From: Streptomyces sp. TBY4
Lineage (GTDB): Bacteria; Actinomycetota; Actinomycetes; Streptomycetales; Streptomycetaceae
DNA length: 64,000 bases
Assembly (NCBI RefSeq): GCF_024213195.1
Contig: NZ_JANAVF010000014.1
Span: 1-64,000, forward strand
Direction of reading: 5' to 3'
Of the stretch, positions 7,259 to 18,286 are shown in pieces. A program made the position numbers and the translations under genes. The notes below the pieces were generated by a model. The model was not told the origin of the DNA. It made no database searches and was given only the letters and a program-made list of their open reading frames with translations. Position 1 is the first letter of the stretch; each line of letters begins with the position of its first letter.

Positions 7259-8515
7259 CTACCCCCGTTCGCTCGGCAGGACCGCCGAGACCTTGAAACC
7301 GCCCTCGTCCGTCGGCCCGGACACGAACACCCCGCCCAGCGCGAGCACCCGCTCCCGCATCCCGACCAGACCGTTCCCGCCGCTCGGCAGCCCCGGCTCG
7401 GCCGCCTTCCCGTCGCACGGCCCGTTCTCCACCTGCATGGCCACCTCACCCTCCCGGTGAGCCAGCCGTACGACGACCCGCGCCCCCGGAGCGTGCTTGT
7501 GGCAGTTGGTCAGCGCCTCCTGCACCACCCGGTACGCCGTCTGCTCCACCTCCGCCGCGTACCCGCAGCACTCCCCGCGCACATCCAGCTCCACCACCAT
7601 CCCGGCCGCCCGCGACTGCCCGACCAGCGCCTCCAGCTCGCCCAGCGAAGGCCCGTCCTCGAAGCTCCCGACCAGCGCCACCGGCACCGCCACGGCCGCC
7701 GGCTTCGGCGCCTCCGCCCGCAGCACGCCGAGCATCTCGCGCAGCTCCGTCAGCGCCTGCCGCCCCATGTCCCCGACCAGCGCGGCGTTCTTCGCCGCCT
7801 TCACCGGGTCCTTGGCCGCGATCGCCTGGAGCGCCGCCGCGTGCACCACCATGAGCGACACCCGGTGCGCCACCACGTCGTGCATCTCCCGCGCGATCCT
7901 GGTCCGCTCCTCCGTACGGGCCCACTCGGCCCGCTCCTCCGCCCGGTCCGCGAGCAGCGACAGCTCCCGCTCCAGCGAGTCCGCCCGCTCCTGCAGGCTC
8001 TCCATCAGCCGCCTGCGGGCCGCCGTGTACAGCCCGAACAGCACCGGCGGCACGGTCAGCGCCACCGCCACGAACACGGACAGGGTGATGACGAGGGTGC
8101 GGCTGACCTCGCCGGACACCGGTGTCCGCATGTACATCACCACGAAGATCGCGGCCAGCGACATCGACGCCAGCGTCGCGGTGATCCGCCGGGGCACCTC
8201 GGAGGCGGCCAGCGTGTACAGCCCGACCACCCCGAGCAGGAACCCCATGGCCGCCGGCGACACCGCGATGCCGACCAGCACCACGACGATCGGCCACCGC
8301 CGCCGCAGCACGAGCACGGCCCCGACCACGACTCCGAACAGCACCCCGGCGAACACCGGGATCCCCGCCTCCCGGGCGAACCCGACGCCCTCCACCCCGC
8401 ACTCGACGGCGGACACCGCGCCGAGCCCCACGTCCAACACGGCCGACCTGCGCCGCTCCCACCACAGGGGCCCGTCCCGACCGGCCCCGTCCCGCTCTTC
8501 CCCCGTACTGGTCAT
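7259..8515 (-). CDS. NarL-type sensor histidine kinase
   Basis: 418 residues from the ATG at 8515; upstream in-frame sequence has no homology. About six hydrophobic segments occupy residues 20-190. The dimerisation/phosphoacceptor helix follows (TRIAREMHDVVAHRVS, the HisKA_3 pattern). The ATPase domain has an N-box with EALTNCHKHAPGA and a GGNGLVGMRERV G-box. This is the architecture of two-component kinases paired with LuxR-type response regulators. No regulator gene adjoins it; downstream lie the two paralogues of unknown function, so it is an orphan in this window. The input signal is unknown. The Shine-Dalgarno at the chosen start is weak, so the exact N-terminus is uncertain. Confidence 0.8.
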   Translation of the reverse strand: MTSTGEERDGAGRDGPLWWERRRSAVLDVGLGAVSAVECGVEGVGFAREAGIPVFAGVLFGVVVGAVLVLRRRWPIVVVLVGIAVSPAAMGFLLGVVGLYTLAASEVPRRITATLASMSLAAIFVVMYMRTPVSGEVSRTLVITLSVFVAVALTVPPVLFGLYTAARRRLMESLQERADSLERELSLLADRAEERAEWARTEERTRIAREMHDVVAHRVSLMVVHAAALQAIAAKDPVKAAKNAALVGDMGRQALTELREMLGVLRAEAPKPAAVAVPVALVGSFEDGPSLGELEALVGQSRAAGMVVELDVRGECCGYAAEVEQTAYRVVQEALTNCHKHAPGARVVVRLAHREGEVAMQVENGPCDGKAAEPGLPSGGNGLVGMRERVLALGGVFVSGPTDEGGFKVSAVLPSERG

Positions 8516-8788
8516 GCCGACCAGCGTACGCAGCCACCGCTGCACGGCGCCGACCGAAAATCCCGAAACCGCCAGCAATCGCACGTCCGACCGAATCGCC
8601 CACGGATCAGGACCGGCATCCCGCATTCCGTACGCAGGAACGCGGGCGACACGCACCGGGGTTGCCTCGGGATGCGCGTCCTCGAGGGCTCCGATTTGTA
8701 CCGTCGCATTGAGGGCGTCCGGTGCGGCATAGTAGGAGCCGTCGAACCAACCATGAGGGCGGAATGTCCGATTTGGTTGAAAAAATAA

Positions 8789-8860
8789 TCCCCTGTGGTG
8801 TAATTGGCAGCACTGAGGCTTTTGGTGCCTTATGTTCGGGTTCGAGTCCTGACAGGGGAG
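8789..8860 (+). tRNA. tRNA-Gln (anticodon UUG)
   Basis: The 72-nt cloverleaf was folded by hand. Acceptor TCCCCTG/CAGGGGA has 7 pairs; D arm GTGT/GCAC; anticodon stem GAGGC/GCCTT with loop TTTTGGT giving anticodon TTG; T arm TCGGG/CCTGA with loop TTCGAGT; discriminator G. The CCA end is not encoded. It sits 110 bp upstream of glmU, reading the same way. Confidence 0.95.
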
Positions 8861-8970
8861 CCTTGCAGGTTCGGGTCCTGACTGCCCCAGTCGGGACCCG
8901 GCTTCGTTTCCGGGTCATGACCCACCGGTATCCTTCACGGGTCCACCACCCGAAGCCGAAGGGCACACCC

Positions 8971-10422
8971 GTGAGCGCCAACCGCCCGGCAGCCGTCGTC
9001 GTACTCGCAGCGGGTGAAGGCACCCGCATGAAGTCGGCCACACCCAAGGTTCTGCACGAGATCAGCGGGCGCTCGCTCGTCGGTCACGTCGTCGCCGCCT
9101 CCCGCGAGCTGGACCCGAACCACCTCGTCGTCGTCGTCGGGCACGCCCGCGAGCAGGTCACCGCGCACCTCGCCGAGATCGACGCCGACGTCCGCACCGC
9201 GGTCCAGTACGAGCAGAACGGCACCGGGCACGCCGTCCGGATGGCCCTCGAGGAGCTGGGCGGCGACCGCCCGGCCGGCACCGTGGTCGTCGTCTGCGGC
9301 GACACCCCGCTGCTGACGGGCGAGACCCTGGCCGTGCTGACGGCCACGCACGAGGCCGACGGCAACGCCGTCACCGTGCTGACCGCCGAGGTGCCGGACT
9401 CCACCGGCTACGGCCGCATCGTCCGCGACGAAGCGACCGGCGCGGTCACCGCGATCGTGGAGCACAAGGACGCCACCGACGCCCAGCGCGCCATCCGCGA
9501 GATCAACTCCGGGGTCTTCGCCTTCGACGGCGCCCTCCTCGTGGACGCCCTCGGCAAGGTCCGCACCGACAACAGCCAGGGCGAGGAGTACCTCACCGAC
9601 GTGCTCGGCATCCTGCGCGAGGCCGGCCACCGCGTCGGCGCGGCCGTGGGCGCGGACCACCGGCAGATCCTCGGGATCAACAACCGGGTGCAGCTCGCCG
9701 AGGCCCGTGCGCTGCTGAACGCCCGCCTGCTGGAGCGCGCCATGCTCGCGGGCGTGACGATCGTGGACCCGGCGAGCACGCTCGTCGACGTGGCGGTGAC
9801 TTTCGGCCAGGACGCGATCGTGCACCCCGGCACCCAGCTGCTCGGCACCACGCACGTGGCGGAGCGGGCGGAGGTGGGCCCCAACACCCGCCTGAAGGAC
9901 ACGCACGTCGGTGCGGGCGCCCGGGTGGACAACACCGTGGCGGACACCGCCGTCGTCGGCGCCTCGGCGAGCGTCGGCCCCTTCGCGTACCTGCGTCCGG
10001 GCACGAACCTGGGCGCGAAGGCCAAGGCCGGTACGTACGTGGAGATGAAGAACGCCACGATCGGCGAGGGCACCAAGGTCCCGCACCTGTCCTACGTCGG
10101 CGACGCGACGATCGGCGAGTACACGAACATCGGCGCGGCCAGCGTGTTCGTGAACTACGACGGTGAGCACAAGCACCACACCACCGTCGGCTCACACTGC
10201 AAGACGGGTTCGGACAACATGTTTGTGGCACCCGTCACCATCGGGGACGGCGCCTACACGGCCGCCGGCTCGGTGATCACGAAGGACGTGCCGGCCGGCG
10301 CACTGGCCGTGGCCCGGGGCCAGCAGCGGAATATCGAGGGCTGGGTGGCCCGCAAGCGTCCGGGAAGTGCCGCCGCCACGGCGGCCCAGTCGGCGGCAGA
10401 CGAGGCCTCCGGCGAACGCTGA
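8971..10422 (+). CDS. glmU: Bifunctional N-acetylglucosamine-1-phosphate uridylyltransferase / glucosamine-1-phosphate acetyltransferase
   Basis: 483 residues from the GTG at 8971. It makes UDP-GlcNAc for peptidoglycan in two steps. The N-terminal pyrophosphorylase domain carries VVLAAGEGTRMKSATPKVLH (residues about 9-28), CGDTPLL and QYEQNGTGHAV. The C-terminal left-handed beta-helix acetyltransferase has hexapeptide repeats and motifs RPGTNLG, KAKAGTYVEMKNA, NIGAASVFVNYDG and HCKTGSDNMFVAPV. Length matches Streptomyces GlmU. An in-frame extension runs back into the tRNA and is rejected. It lies just upstream of prs, supplying nucleotide-sugar and PRPP metabolism side by side, with a 133-bp gap that may hold a separate promoter. 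Confidence 0.95.
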   Translation: MSANRPAAVVVLAAGEGTRMKSATPKVLHEISGRSLVGHVVAASRELDPNHLVVVVGHAREQVTAHLAEIDADVRTAVQYEQNGTGHAVRMALEELGGDRPAGTVVVVCGDTPLLTGETLAVLTATHEADGNAVTVLTAEVPDSTGYGRIVRDEATGAVTAIVEHKDATDAQRAIREINSGVFAFDGALLVDALGKVRTDNSQGEEYLTDVLGILREAGHRVGAAVGADHRQILGINNRVQLAEARALLNARLLERAMLAGVTIVDPASTLVDVAVTFGQDAIVHPGTQLLGTTHVAERAEVGPNTRLKDTHVGAGARVDNTVADTAVVGASASVGPFAYLRPGTNLGAKAKAGTYVEMKNATIGEGTKVPHLSYVGDATIGEYTNIGAASVFVNYDGEHKHHTTVGSHCKTGSDNMFVAPVTIGDGAYTAAGSVITKDVPAGALAVARGQQRNIEGWVARKRPGSAAATAAQSAADEASGER

Positions 10423-10555
10423 GGTGAACTGACCGGAAACGGCTACGCCGGAGACGGCGTACCGTGATAGGTGCACGCAATTCGGCTGGCTCACCGTGTG
10501 CGGGACGGACGCACATGGGGGCGAGCAGCTTTCCCACGTCTGAGGAGACAGTGCT

Positions 10556-11533
10556 GTGACCGGGATCAAGACGACCGGCGAGAAGAAGCTGATGCTCTTC
10601 TCCGGCCGCGCCCACCCCGAGCTGGCCGAGGAGGTCGCGCACCAGCTCGGTGTCGGCCTCGTGCCGACCAAGGCTTTCGACTTCGCGAACGGTGAGATCT
10701 ACGTCCGCTTCCAGGAGTCGGCGCGTGGCGCGGACTGCTTCCTGATCCAGAGCCACACGGCTCCGATCAACAAGTGGATCATGGAGCAGCTGATCATGAT
10801 CGACGCGCTCAAGCGCGCGTCGGCACGCTCCATCACCGTGATCGTCCCGTCCTACGGGTACGCCCGCCAGGACAAGAAGCACAAGGGCCGCGAGCCGATC
10901 TCGGCGCGTCTGGTCGCGGACCTGCTGAAGACCGCGGGTGCTGACCGCATCCTCACGGTCGATCTGCACACGGACCAGATCCAGGGCTTCTTCGACGGCC
11001 CGGTCGACCACCTTTCGGCCCTGTCGGTCCTCGCGGACTACGTCGGTGCGAAGGTCGACCGCTCGAAGCTGACGATCGTCTCCCCGGACGCCGGCCGCGT
11101 ACGGGTCGCCGACCGCTGGTGCGACCGTCTGGACGCGCCGCTGGCGATCGTGCACAAGCGCCGCGACAAGGACGTCGCCAACCAGGTGACCGTCCACGAG
11201 GTCGTCGGTGAGGTCAAGGGCCGCGTCTGCGTCCTGGTCGACGACATGATCGACACCGGTGGCACCATCTGCGCCGCTGCCGACGCGCTCTTCGCGCACG
11301 GCGCGGAGGACGTCATCGTGACGGCCACGCACGGCATCCTGTCGGGCCCCGCGGCCGACCGCCTGAAGAACTCCAAGGTCAGTGAGTTCGTGTTCACGAA
11401 CACCCTGCCGGACCCGTCCGACCTGGAGCTCGACAAGATCACGGTGCTGTCCATCGCCCCGATGATCGCCCGCGCGGTGCGCGAGGTCTTCGAGGACGGC
11501 TCGGTCACCAGCCTGTTCGAAGAGCAGCAGTAG
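10556..11533 (+). CDS. prs: Ribose-phosphate pyrophosphokinase (PRPP synthetase)
   Basis: 325 residues from the GTG at 10556 with GAGGAGA upstream. It converts ribose 5-phosphate and ATP to PRPP for nucleotide, His and Trp synthesis. Class I motifs are present: FSGRAHPELAEEVA at the N-terminus, the flexible loop YGYARQDKKHKGREPISA, the divalent-metal site TVDLHTDQIQGFF and the PRPP-binding loop CVLVDDMIDTGGTIC. Length and motifs are standard for the housekeeping enzyme. It follows glmU in the conserved actinobacterial order glmU-prs-rplY-pth. Confidence 0.96.
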   Translation: MTGIKTTGEKKLMLFSGRAHPELAEEVAHQLGVGLVPTKAFDFANGEIYVRFQESARGADCFLIQSHTAPINKWIMEQLIMIDALKRASARSITVIVPSYGYARQDKKHKGREPISARLVADLLKTAGADRILTVDLHTDQIQGFFDGPVDHLSALSVLADYVGAKVDRSKLTIVSPDAGRVRVADRWCDRLDAPLAIVHKRRDKDVANQVTVHEVVGEVKGRVCVLVDDMIDTGGTICAAADALFAHGAEDVIVTATHGILSGPAADRLKNSKVSEFVFTNTLPDPSDLELDKITVLSIAPMIARAVREVFEDGSVTSLFEEQQ

Positions 11534-11555
11534 ATCCAGCAGTAGATCCTTTTTG

Positions 11556-11612
11556 GGTACGGCCTCCCCGCCGGGTACACTCCTTGAGTTGCTCGGCGAG
11601 GGAGGCCGTACC
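11556..11612 (+). promoter_or_regulatory. Long inverted repeat in the prs-rplY gap (leader or terminator)
   Basis: GGTACGGCCTCCC and CGCCG (11556-11573) pair with CGGCG and GGGAGGCCGTACC (11594-11612), giving 18 pairs with a single bulged A and a 20-nt loop. The structure begins 23 nt after the prs stop and ends 108 nt before rplY. It is not followed by a T-run. It could end prs transcripts or act as a leader element of the ribosomal-protein gene; the sequence does not decide. Confidence 0.55.
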
Positions 11613-11720
11613 TGTTTCCGAACAGGTTTCCGGTGCTCCGTTATCGACGCGCTCTTCGTAGCAGGCCGTGATTCGGCCGGGTGACTGTCGTCCATTTCCG
11701 TCACCCCACGAGGAGTGAGC

Positions 11721-12299
11721 ATGTCCGAGATCAAGCTTTCCGCGAAGGTCCGCGAGAACTTCGGCAAGGGTTCCGCCCGTCAGGCGCGTCGTGACGCCCT
11801 GACCCCCGCGGTCATCTACGGCCACGGCACCGACCCGAAGCACGTCAACGTGGACGCCCACGCGCTCCAGCTGGCGCTGCGCACCCCGAACGTCCTGATC
11901 TCCCTGGACATCGCGGGCGCCGGCACCGAGCTGGTCATCCCGAAGGCCGTTCAGAAGCACCCGCTGAAGCGTTCGATCTCCCACGTCGACTTCCTGATCG
12001 TCAAGAAGGGCGAGAAGGTCACCGTCGACGTCGCGATCGTCACCGAGGGCGAGCTGGCCCCGGGCGGCAACATGCTGGAGACCCTCCAGAACACCATCTC
12101 CGTCGAGGCCGAGGCCACGCACATCCCGACCGAGGTCACCGTCTCGATCGCGGGCCTGGAGGCCGGTACCACCATCACCGCCTCCGACCTGGTCCTGCCG
12201 GCCGGCACCACCCTGGCCGTCGACGGCGACATCGCCGTCCTGCAGGTCATCGGCGCGTCGGCCGAGGAGCCGGCCGCGGAGGCGGGCACCGAGGCCTGA
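11721..12299 (+). CDS. rplY: 50S ribosomal protein L25/general stress protein Ctc
   Basis: 192 residues from the ATG at 11721, AGGAG 5 bp upstream; the in-frame GTG at 11715 is too close to that site. The N-terminal L25 domain (1-95, with VRENFGKGSARQARRD and PAVIYGHG) binds 5S rRNA. The C-terminal TL5/Ctc beta domain (96-180) has HVDFLIVKKGEKVTVDV and the acidic tail typical of actinobacterial forms. In many bacteria the two-domain Ctc form is stress-induced. Its neighbours prs and pth are the usual ones; pth follows after a 91-bp gap holding a hairpin. Confidence 0.95.
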   Translation: MSEIKLSAKVRENFGKGSARQARRDALTPAVIYGHGTDPKHVNVDAHALQLALRTPNVLISLDIAGAGTELVIPKAVQKHPLKRSISHVDFLIVKKGEKVTVDVAIVTEGELAPGGNMLETLQNTISVEAEATHIPTEVTVSIAGLEAGTTITASDLVLPAGTTLAVDGDIAVLQVIGASAEEPAAEAGTEA

Positions 12300-12329
12300 G
12301 CCTCGCCCCTCCCTCTCAGCACTTGCTGA

Positions 12330-12370
12330 ACGACCGCCGTCCGGCTCCACTGGAGCGGGACGGCGGTCGT
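12330..12370 (+). terminator. Hairpin between rplY and pth
   Basis: ACGACCGCCGTCC (12330-12342) pairs perfectly with GGACGGCGGTCGT (12358-12370), with a further GCTCC/GGAGC pair inside. It ends 20 nt before the pth ATG and probably attenuates or terminates rplY transcripts. Confidence 0.6.
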
Positions 12371-12390
12371 CTTCGTATAAGGAGCTTTTG

Positions 12391-12981
12391 ATGTCGGACG
12401 ACGCGGCGCCCTGGCTGATCGTGGGCCTCGGGAACCCGGGTGCGGAGTACGCGGGCAACCGCCACAACATCGGTTTCATGGTGGCCGACCTGCTGGCGGA
12501 GCGGATGCGCGGCAAGTTCAAGGCGCACAAGGCCCGCGCCCAGGTGGTCGAAGGCCGCATGGGCCCGCCGGGACCCCTGAACCGGCGCGTGGTGCTGGCC
12601 AAGCCCATGTCGTTCATGAACCTGTCCGGCGGCCCGGTGACGGCGCTGCGGGACTTCTACAAGGTGCCGCTGGACCGGATCGTCGCAGTCCACGACGAGC
12701 TGGACATCGACTACCCGACGCTGCGGCTGAAGCTGGGCGGCGGGGACAACGGCCACAACGGGCTGAAGTCGATGACCAAGGCGATGGGCCCGGACTACCA
12801 CCGGGTGCGCTGCGGCATCGGCCGGCCGCCGGGCCGGATGCAGGTCGCCGACTTCGTGCTGAAGGACTTCTCCTCGACGGAGCGCAAGGAGCTGGACTGG
12901 TTCGTCGACCGTTCGGCGGATGCGGTGGAGTGCCTGATCCAGGAGGGTCTGGAGCGGGCGCAGTCCACGTATAACAGCTGA
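12391..12981 (+). CDS. pth: Peptidyl-tRNA hydrolase
   Basis: 196 residues from the ATG at 12391, with AAGGAGC 6 bp upstream. It releases tRNA from prematurely dropped peptidyl-tRNA in the cytoplasm. Signature blocks: VGLGNPGAEYAGNRHNIGF with the catalytic His in RHN, LAKPMSFMNLSG, VHDELDIDYPTLRLK and GGGDNGHNGLKS, all at expected spacing. Length is normal for the family. It is the last gene of the glmU-pth group and converges on ppc across a strong bidirectional hairpin. Confidence 0.96.
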   Translation: MSDDAAPWLIVGLGNPGAEYAGNRHNIGFMVADLLAERMRGKFKAHKARAQVVEGRMGPPGPLNRRVVLAKPMSFMNLSGGPVTALRDFYKVPLDRIVAVHDELDIDYPTLRLKLGGGDNGHNGLKSMTKAMGPDYHRVRCGIGRPPGRMQVADFVLKDFSSTERKELDWFVDRSADAVECLIQEGLERAQSTYNS

Positions 12982-12991
12982 GACTGATACG

Positions 12992-13032
12992 GCAGCGGGC
13001 CCGCACACCTTCGAGGTGTGCGGGCCCGCTGC
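12992..13032. terminator. Bidirectional terminator between pth and ppc
   Basis: A perfect 19-bp inverted repeat (arms 12992-13010 and 13014-13032) around a TCG loop, 10 bp after the pth stop and 16 bp after the ppc stop on the other strand. Symmetry and position fit factor-independent termination for both convergent genes. Confidence 0.85.
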
Positions 13033-13048
13033 TGTGTGGTGCGGGGTC

Positions 13049-15814
<2,766 letters not shown>

Positions 15815-16089
15815 AGGTGCGGCTCCTTGCAGTGTTTCGAGCGCTACTGGGAGGTGGGCCCCGGGTGCGCGCGGTGGTGCCGGTCCGGACGTGGGTCCGG
15901 CGGTGCCACCGCTCCTGATGCGCAGCTCGGGCTGCCCGTGCGGACCGCGCTGTCCGACGACACCAGGATAGGTGGCCCGTACCGGTGACCAGGCCCCTGT
16001 GTCACCAGGCGGGACGGAGGTCCTGCGGCCCGGGCCGCCCGGCCCGGCTGCGGGCGCGCTCCTCTTGCCCCGTGGGGGACCTTTGCCAT

Positions 16090-16107
16090 ACTTACGTTGC
16101 CGTAGGT
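16090..16107. promoter_or_regulatory. Palindromic operator upstream of the desaturase-TetR operon
   Basis: ACTTACG-TTGC-CGTAGGT is a 7-4-7 palindrome with one mismatch. It overlaps a candidate promoter: TTGCCC at 16065-16070 and CATACT at 16087-16092, 16 bp apart. The ATG of the desaturase is 71 bp further on. The downstream gene is a TetR regulator coupled to the desaturase, so autorepression by that protein is the natural reading. The rest of the 363-bp gap (15815-16177) shows only the AAGGAG of ppc and no ORF of note. Confidence 0.55.
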
Positions 16108-16177
16108 TACGCGTCCGTAGGGATGGGTGGCCGGGCGGCGCGCCTGCCGACTCCCTCACCCCCCAGGGGACACACCT

Positions 16178-17158
16178 ATGACCATCAGTCCCGACGTGAT
16201 CGAGGACGCCCCGGCGCCTTCCGCCGCGTCCGCGCCGTCCGCGACCCTCGGCGGTGAGAACAAGCGGTCCGTCGAGCAGATCGCGCTGCTGCTGTTCATC
16301 ACCGTCCCCTTCCTCGCACTGCTGGTGGCCGTTCCGCTCGCCTGGGGCTGGGGGGTGAGCTGGCTGGACGTGGGCCTGATGGTCTTCATGTACTTCCTGA
16401 CCTGCCACGGCATCACCATCGGCTTCCACCGTTACTTCACGCACGGTTCCTTCAAGGCGAAGCGGCCGCTGCGGATCGCGCTGGCGATCATGGGTTCGAT
16501 GGCGGTCGAGGGGCCCCTGGTGCGCTGGGTGGCCGATCACCGCAAGCACCACAAGTACTCGGACCACGAGGGCGACCCGCATTCGCCGTGGCGTTTCGGC
16601 GAGACGGTGCCGGCGCTGATGAAGGGCCTGTGGTGGGCGCACATCGGGTGGCTCTTCGACGAGGAGCAGACCGACCAGCAGAAGTACGCCCCGGACCTGA
16701 TCAAGGACCCGGCGATCCGCCGCATCTCGCGGGACTTCATCTTCTGGACGATGTTCTCGCTGGCGCTGCCGCCGCTGGTGGGCGGTCTGGTGACGATGTC
16801 GTGGTGGGGGGCGTTCACGGCGTTCTTCTGGGGGTCGCTGGTCCGGGTCGCGCTGCTGCACCACGTGACGTGGTCGATCAACTCGATCTGCCACGCGGTG
16901 GGCAAGCGTCCCTTCAAGTCGCGTGACCGCTCGGGCAACGTGTGGTGGCTGGCGGTGCTGTCCTGCGGGGAGTCCTGGCACAACCTGCACCACGCCGACC
17001 CGACCTCGGCCCGGCACGGTGTGCTGCGCGGCCAGGTCGATTCCAGTGCGCGGCTGATCCGCTGGTTCGAACAGCTGGGGTGGGCGTCGGACGTCCGCTG
17101 GCCGTCGGAGGCCCGCATCGACGCCCGACGCAAGGAAGAAGCGTCGAACGCGGCATGA
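16178..17158 (+). CDS. Membrane fatty-acid (acyl-CoA) desaturase
   Basis: 326 residues from the ATG at 16178 (AGGGGA upstream). It is an integral-membrane di-iron enzyme with the three histidine boxes of the stearoyl-CoA desaturase class: HRYFTH near residue 85, HRKHH near 124 and HNLHH near 274. Hydrophobic segments lie at about 35-80 and 195-245. It introduces a cis double bond into acyl chains and so tunes membrane fluidity. It overlaps the TetR start by 4 nt, indicating a two-gene operon in which the regulator senses the lipid state; the palindrome upstream is the likely target. Confidence 0.9.
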   Translation: MTISPDVIEDAPAPSAASAPSATLGGENKRSVEQIALLLFITVPFLALLVAVPLAWGWGVSWLDVGLMVFMYFLTCHGITIGFHRYFTHGSFKAKRPLRIALAIMGSMAVEGPLVRWVADHRKHHKYSDHEGDPHSPWRFGETVPALMKGLWWAHIGWLFDEEQTDQQKYAPDLIKDPAIRRISRDFIFWTMFSLALPPLVGGLVTMSWWGAFTAFFWGSLVRVALLHHVTWSINSICHAVGKRPFKSRDRSGNVWWLAVLSCGESWHNLHHADPTSARHGVLRGQVDSSARLIRWFEQLGWASDVRWPSEARIDARRKEEASNAA

Positions 17159-17829
17159 TGGGGGGCGTGGGAAACGACGGCAGCAGTTCCAGCAGCGAGA
17201 AGCCCAGGCGCAGCCGCCGGGTCCGGATGACGGGCGCCGAGCGGCGTCAGCAACTGCTGGACATCGGTCGCACCCTGTTCGCCGAGAAGGGGTTCGAGGG
17301 CACGTCGGTGGAGGAGATCGCGGCGAAGGCCGGGGTGTCCAAGCCGGTGGTCTACGAGCACTTCGGCGGCAAGGAGGGCCTCTACGCGGTCGTCGTGGAC
17401 CGTGAGATGCGCCAGCTGCTGGACGGGGTGACGGGCGCGCTGACGGCGGGGCATCCGCGGGAGCTGCTGGAGCAGGCGGCGTTCGCGCTGCTGGACTACA
17501 TCGAGAGCTACACGGACGGTTTCCGGATCCTGGTCCGCGACTCCCCCGTGGCGCAGTCGACGGGCACCTTCGCCTCGCTGATCAGCGATATCGCCACGCA
17601 GGTCGAGGACATCCTGGGTCTGGAGTTCAAGGCGCGCGGGTTCGACCCGAAGCTGGCCCCGCTGTACGCGCAGGCGCTGGTCGGGATGGTCGCGCTGACG
17701 GGGCAGTGGTGGCTGGAGACGCGCCAGCCGAAGAAGGCCGAGGTGGCGGCGCACCTGGTGAACCTGTCCTGGCACGGGCTGGAGAACCTGGAGGCGAAGC
17801 CGCGGCTGGTGGGTCACCGCAAGAAGTGA
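17155..17829 (+). CDS. TetR-family regulator of the desaturase operon
   Basis: 224 residues from the ATG at 17155, overlapping the desaturase stop (ATGA). ATG 17158 and GTG 17167 are alternatives. A Ser-rich, basic N-terminus (1-25) precedes the TetR helix-turn-helix at about 27-75: MTGAERRQQLLDIGRTLF, then IAAKAGVSKPVVYEHFGGKEG. The C-terminal helical part is the ligand and dimerisation domain. Coupling to a desaturase resembles other TetR regulators that respond to acyl-CoA saturation, such as the DesT/FasR type. The ligand here is not known. A terminator follows 28 bp after the stop. Confidence 0.85.
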   Translation: MMGGVGNDGSSSSSEKPRRSRRVRMTGAERRQQLLDIGRTLFAEKGFEGTSVEEIAAKAGVSKPVVYEHFGGKEGLYAVVVDREMRQLLDGVTGALTAGHPRELLEQAAFALLDYIESYTDGFRILVRDSPVAQSTGTFASLISDIATQVEDILGLEFKARGFDPKLAPLYAQALVGMVALTGQWWLETRQPKKAEVAAHLVNLSWHGLENLEAKPRLVGHRKK

Positions 17830-17857
17830 GCCCCGTACCGCGTGGGGACGTACATAC

Positions 17858-17899
17858 GACGGCGCCCCGTCACCGGAGTTCCGGTGGCGGGGCGCCGTC
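17858..17899. terminator. Bidirectional terminator after the TetR gene
   Basis: 20-bp arms (17858-17877 and 17880-17899) with one G-T wobble and a two-base centre, placed between the TetR stop and the convergent glyoxalase-family stop at 17910. Confidence 0.8.
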
Positions 17900-17909
17900 G
17901 CGTGGTGCG

Positions 17910-18284
17910 TCAGTCGTTTTCCGGGCTGTGCTTCTCCAAGAACTCGATCCGGTTGCCGACCGGGTCCTCGGAGTAGAAGCGCCGGTGCCCCGGCAGGTTG
18001 TCGTCCCAGACGACCGTGGCGCCGCGCGTCTGCAGTCTGTGCGCGTAGGCCTCGATGCCCTCGACCCTGAGTCCCGGGTGGGCCTTGCGCGCGGGGTGGA
18101 AGTCCTCCTCCACGCCGAGGTGGAGCTGGACGGGCCCGGCGGCGAACCAGCAGCCGCCGCGTGCCGCGAGCACCGGCGGTTTGGGGATCTCGGTCATGCC
18201 GAGGACCTCGGTGTAGTAGGCGCGCAGCCGGTCTTCCGAGCCGGGTGGGGCGGCGAGCTGGACGTGGTCGACTCCGGCGAGCAT
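17910..18284 (-). CDS. VOC-family (glyoxalase/bleomycin-resistance-like) protein
   Basis: 124 residues. A single vicinal-oxygen-chelate unit: VDHVQLAAPPGSEDRLRAYYTEVLGM at the start gives the first metal-ligand His and beta-alpha motif, QLHLGVEEDFHPARKAHPG the middle, and RRFYSEDPVGNRIEFLEK the terminal Glu ligand. Such proteins act as dimers in dioxygenases, glyoxalases or drug-binding proteins; substrate cannot be predicted. The ATG is 2 bp after the stop of tam, with GGAGG inside the end of tam, so it is translationally coupled to the methyltransferase and probably under TamR control. Confidence 0.8.
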   Translation of the reverse strand: MLAGVDHVQLAAPPGSEDRLRAYYTEVLGMTEIPKPPVLAARGGCWFAAGPVQLHLGVEEDFHPARKAHPGLRVEGIEAYAHRLQTRGATVVWDDNLPGHRRFYSEDPVGNRIEFLEKHSPEND

Positions 18285-18286
18285 GG

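Noticed and set aside
7259..8515. Sensor kinase paired with one of the LuxR regulators at 19.8-22.8 kb
   Set aside because: More than 11 kb apart with many unrelated operons in between; no evidence of pairing.
8789..8860. tRNA-Gln as attachment site of a mobile element
   Set aside because: No second copy of its 3' end, integrase or foreign block was found near it; the element in this window uses pmt.
8722..8970. N-terminal extension of GlmU through the tRNA gene
   Set aside because: The frame translates a functional tRNA-Gln; GlmU homology starts at the GTG at 8971.
15815..17017. Upstream extension of the ppc frame to 17017
   Set aside because: It lies opposite the desaturase gene and carries no homology; the GTG at 15814 has a proper ribosome-binding site and starts the Ppc fold.
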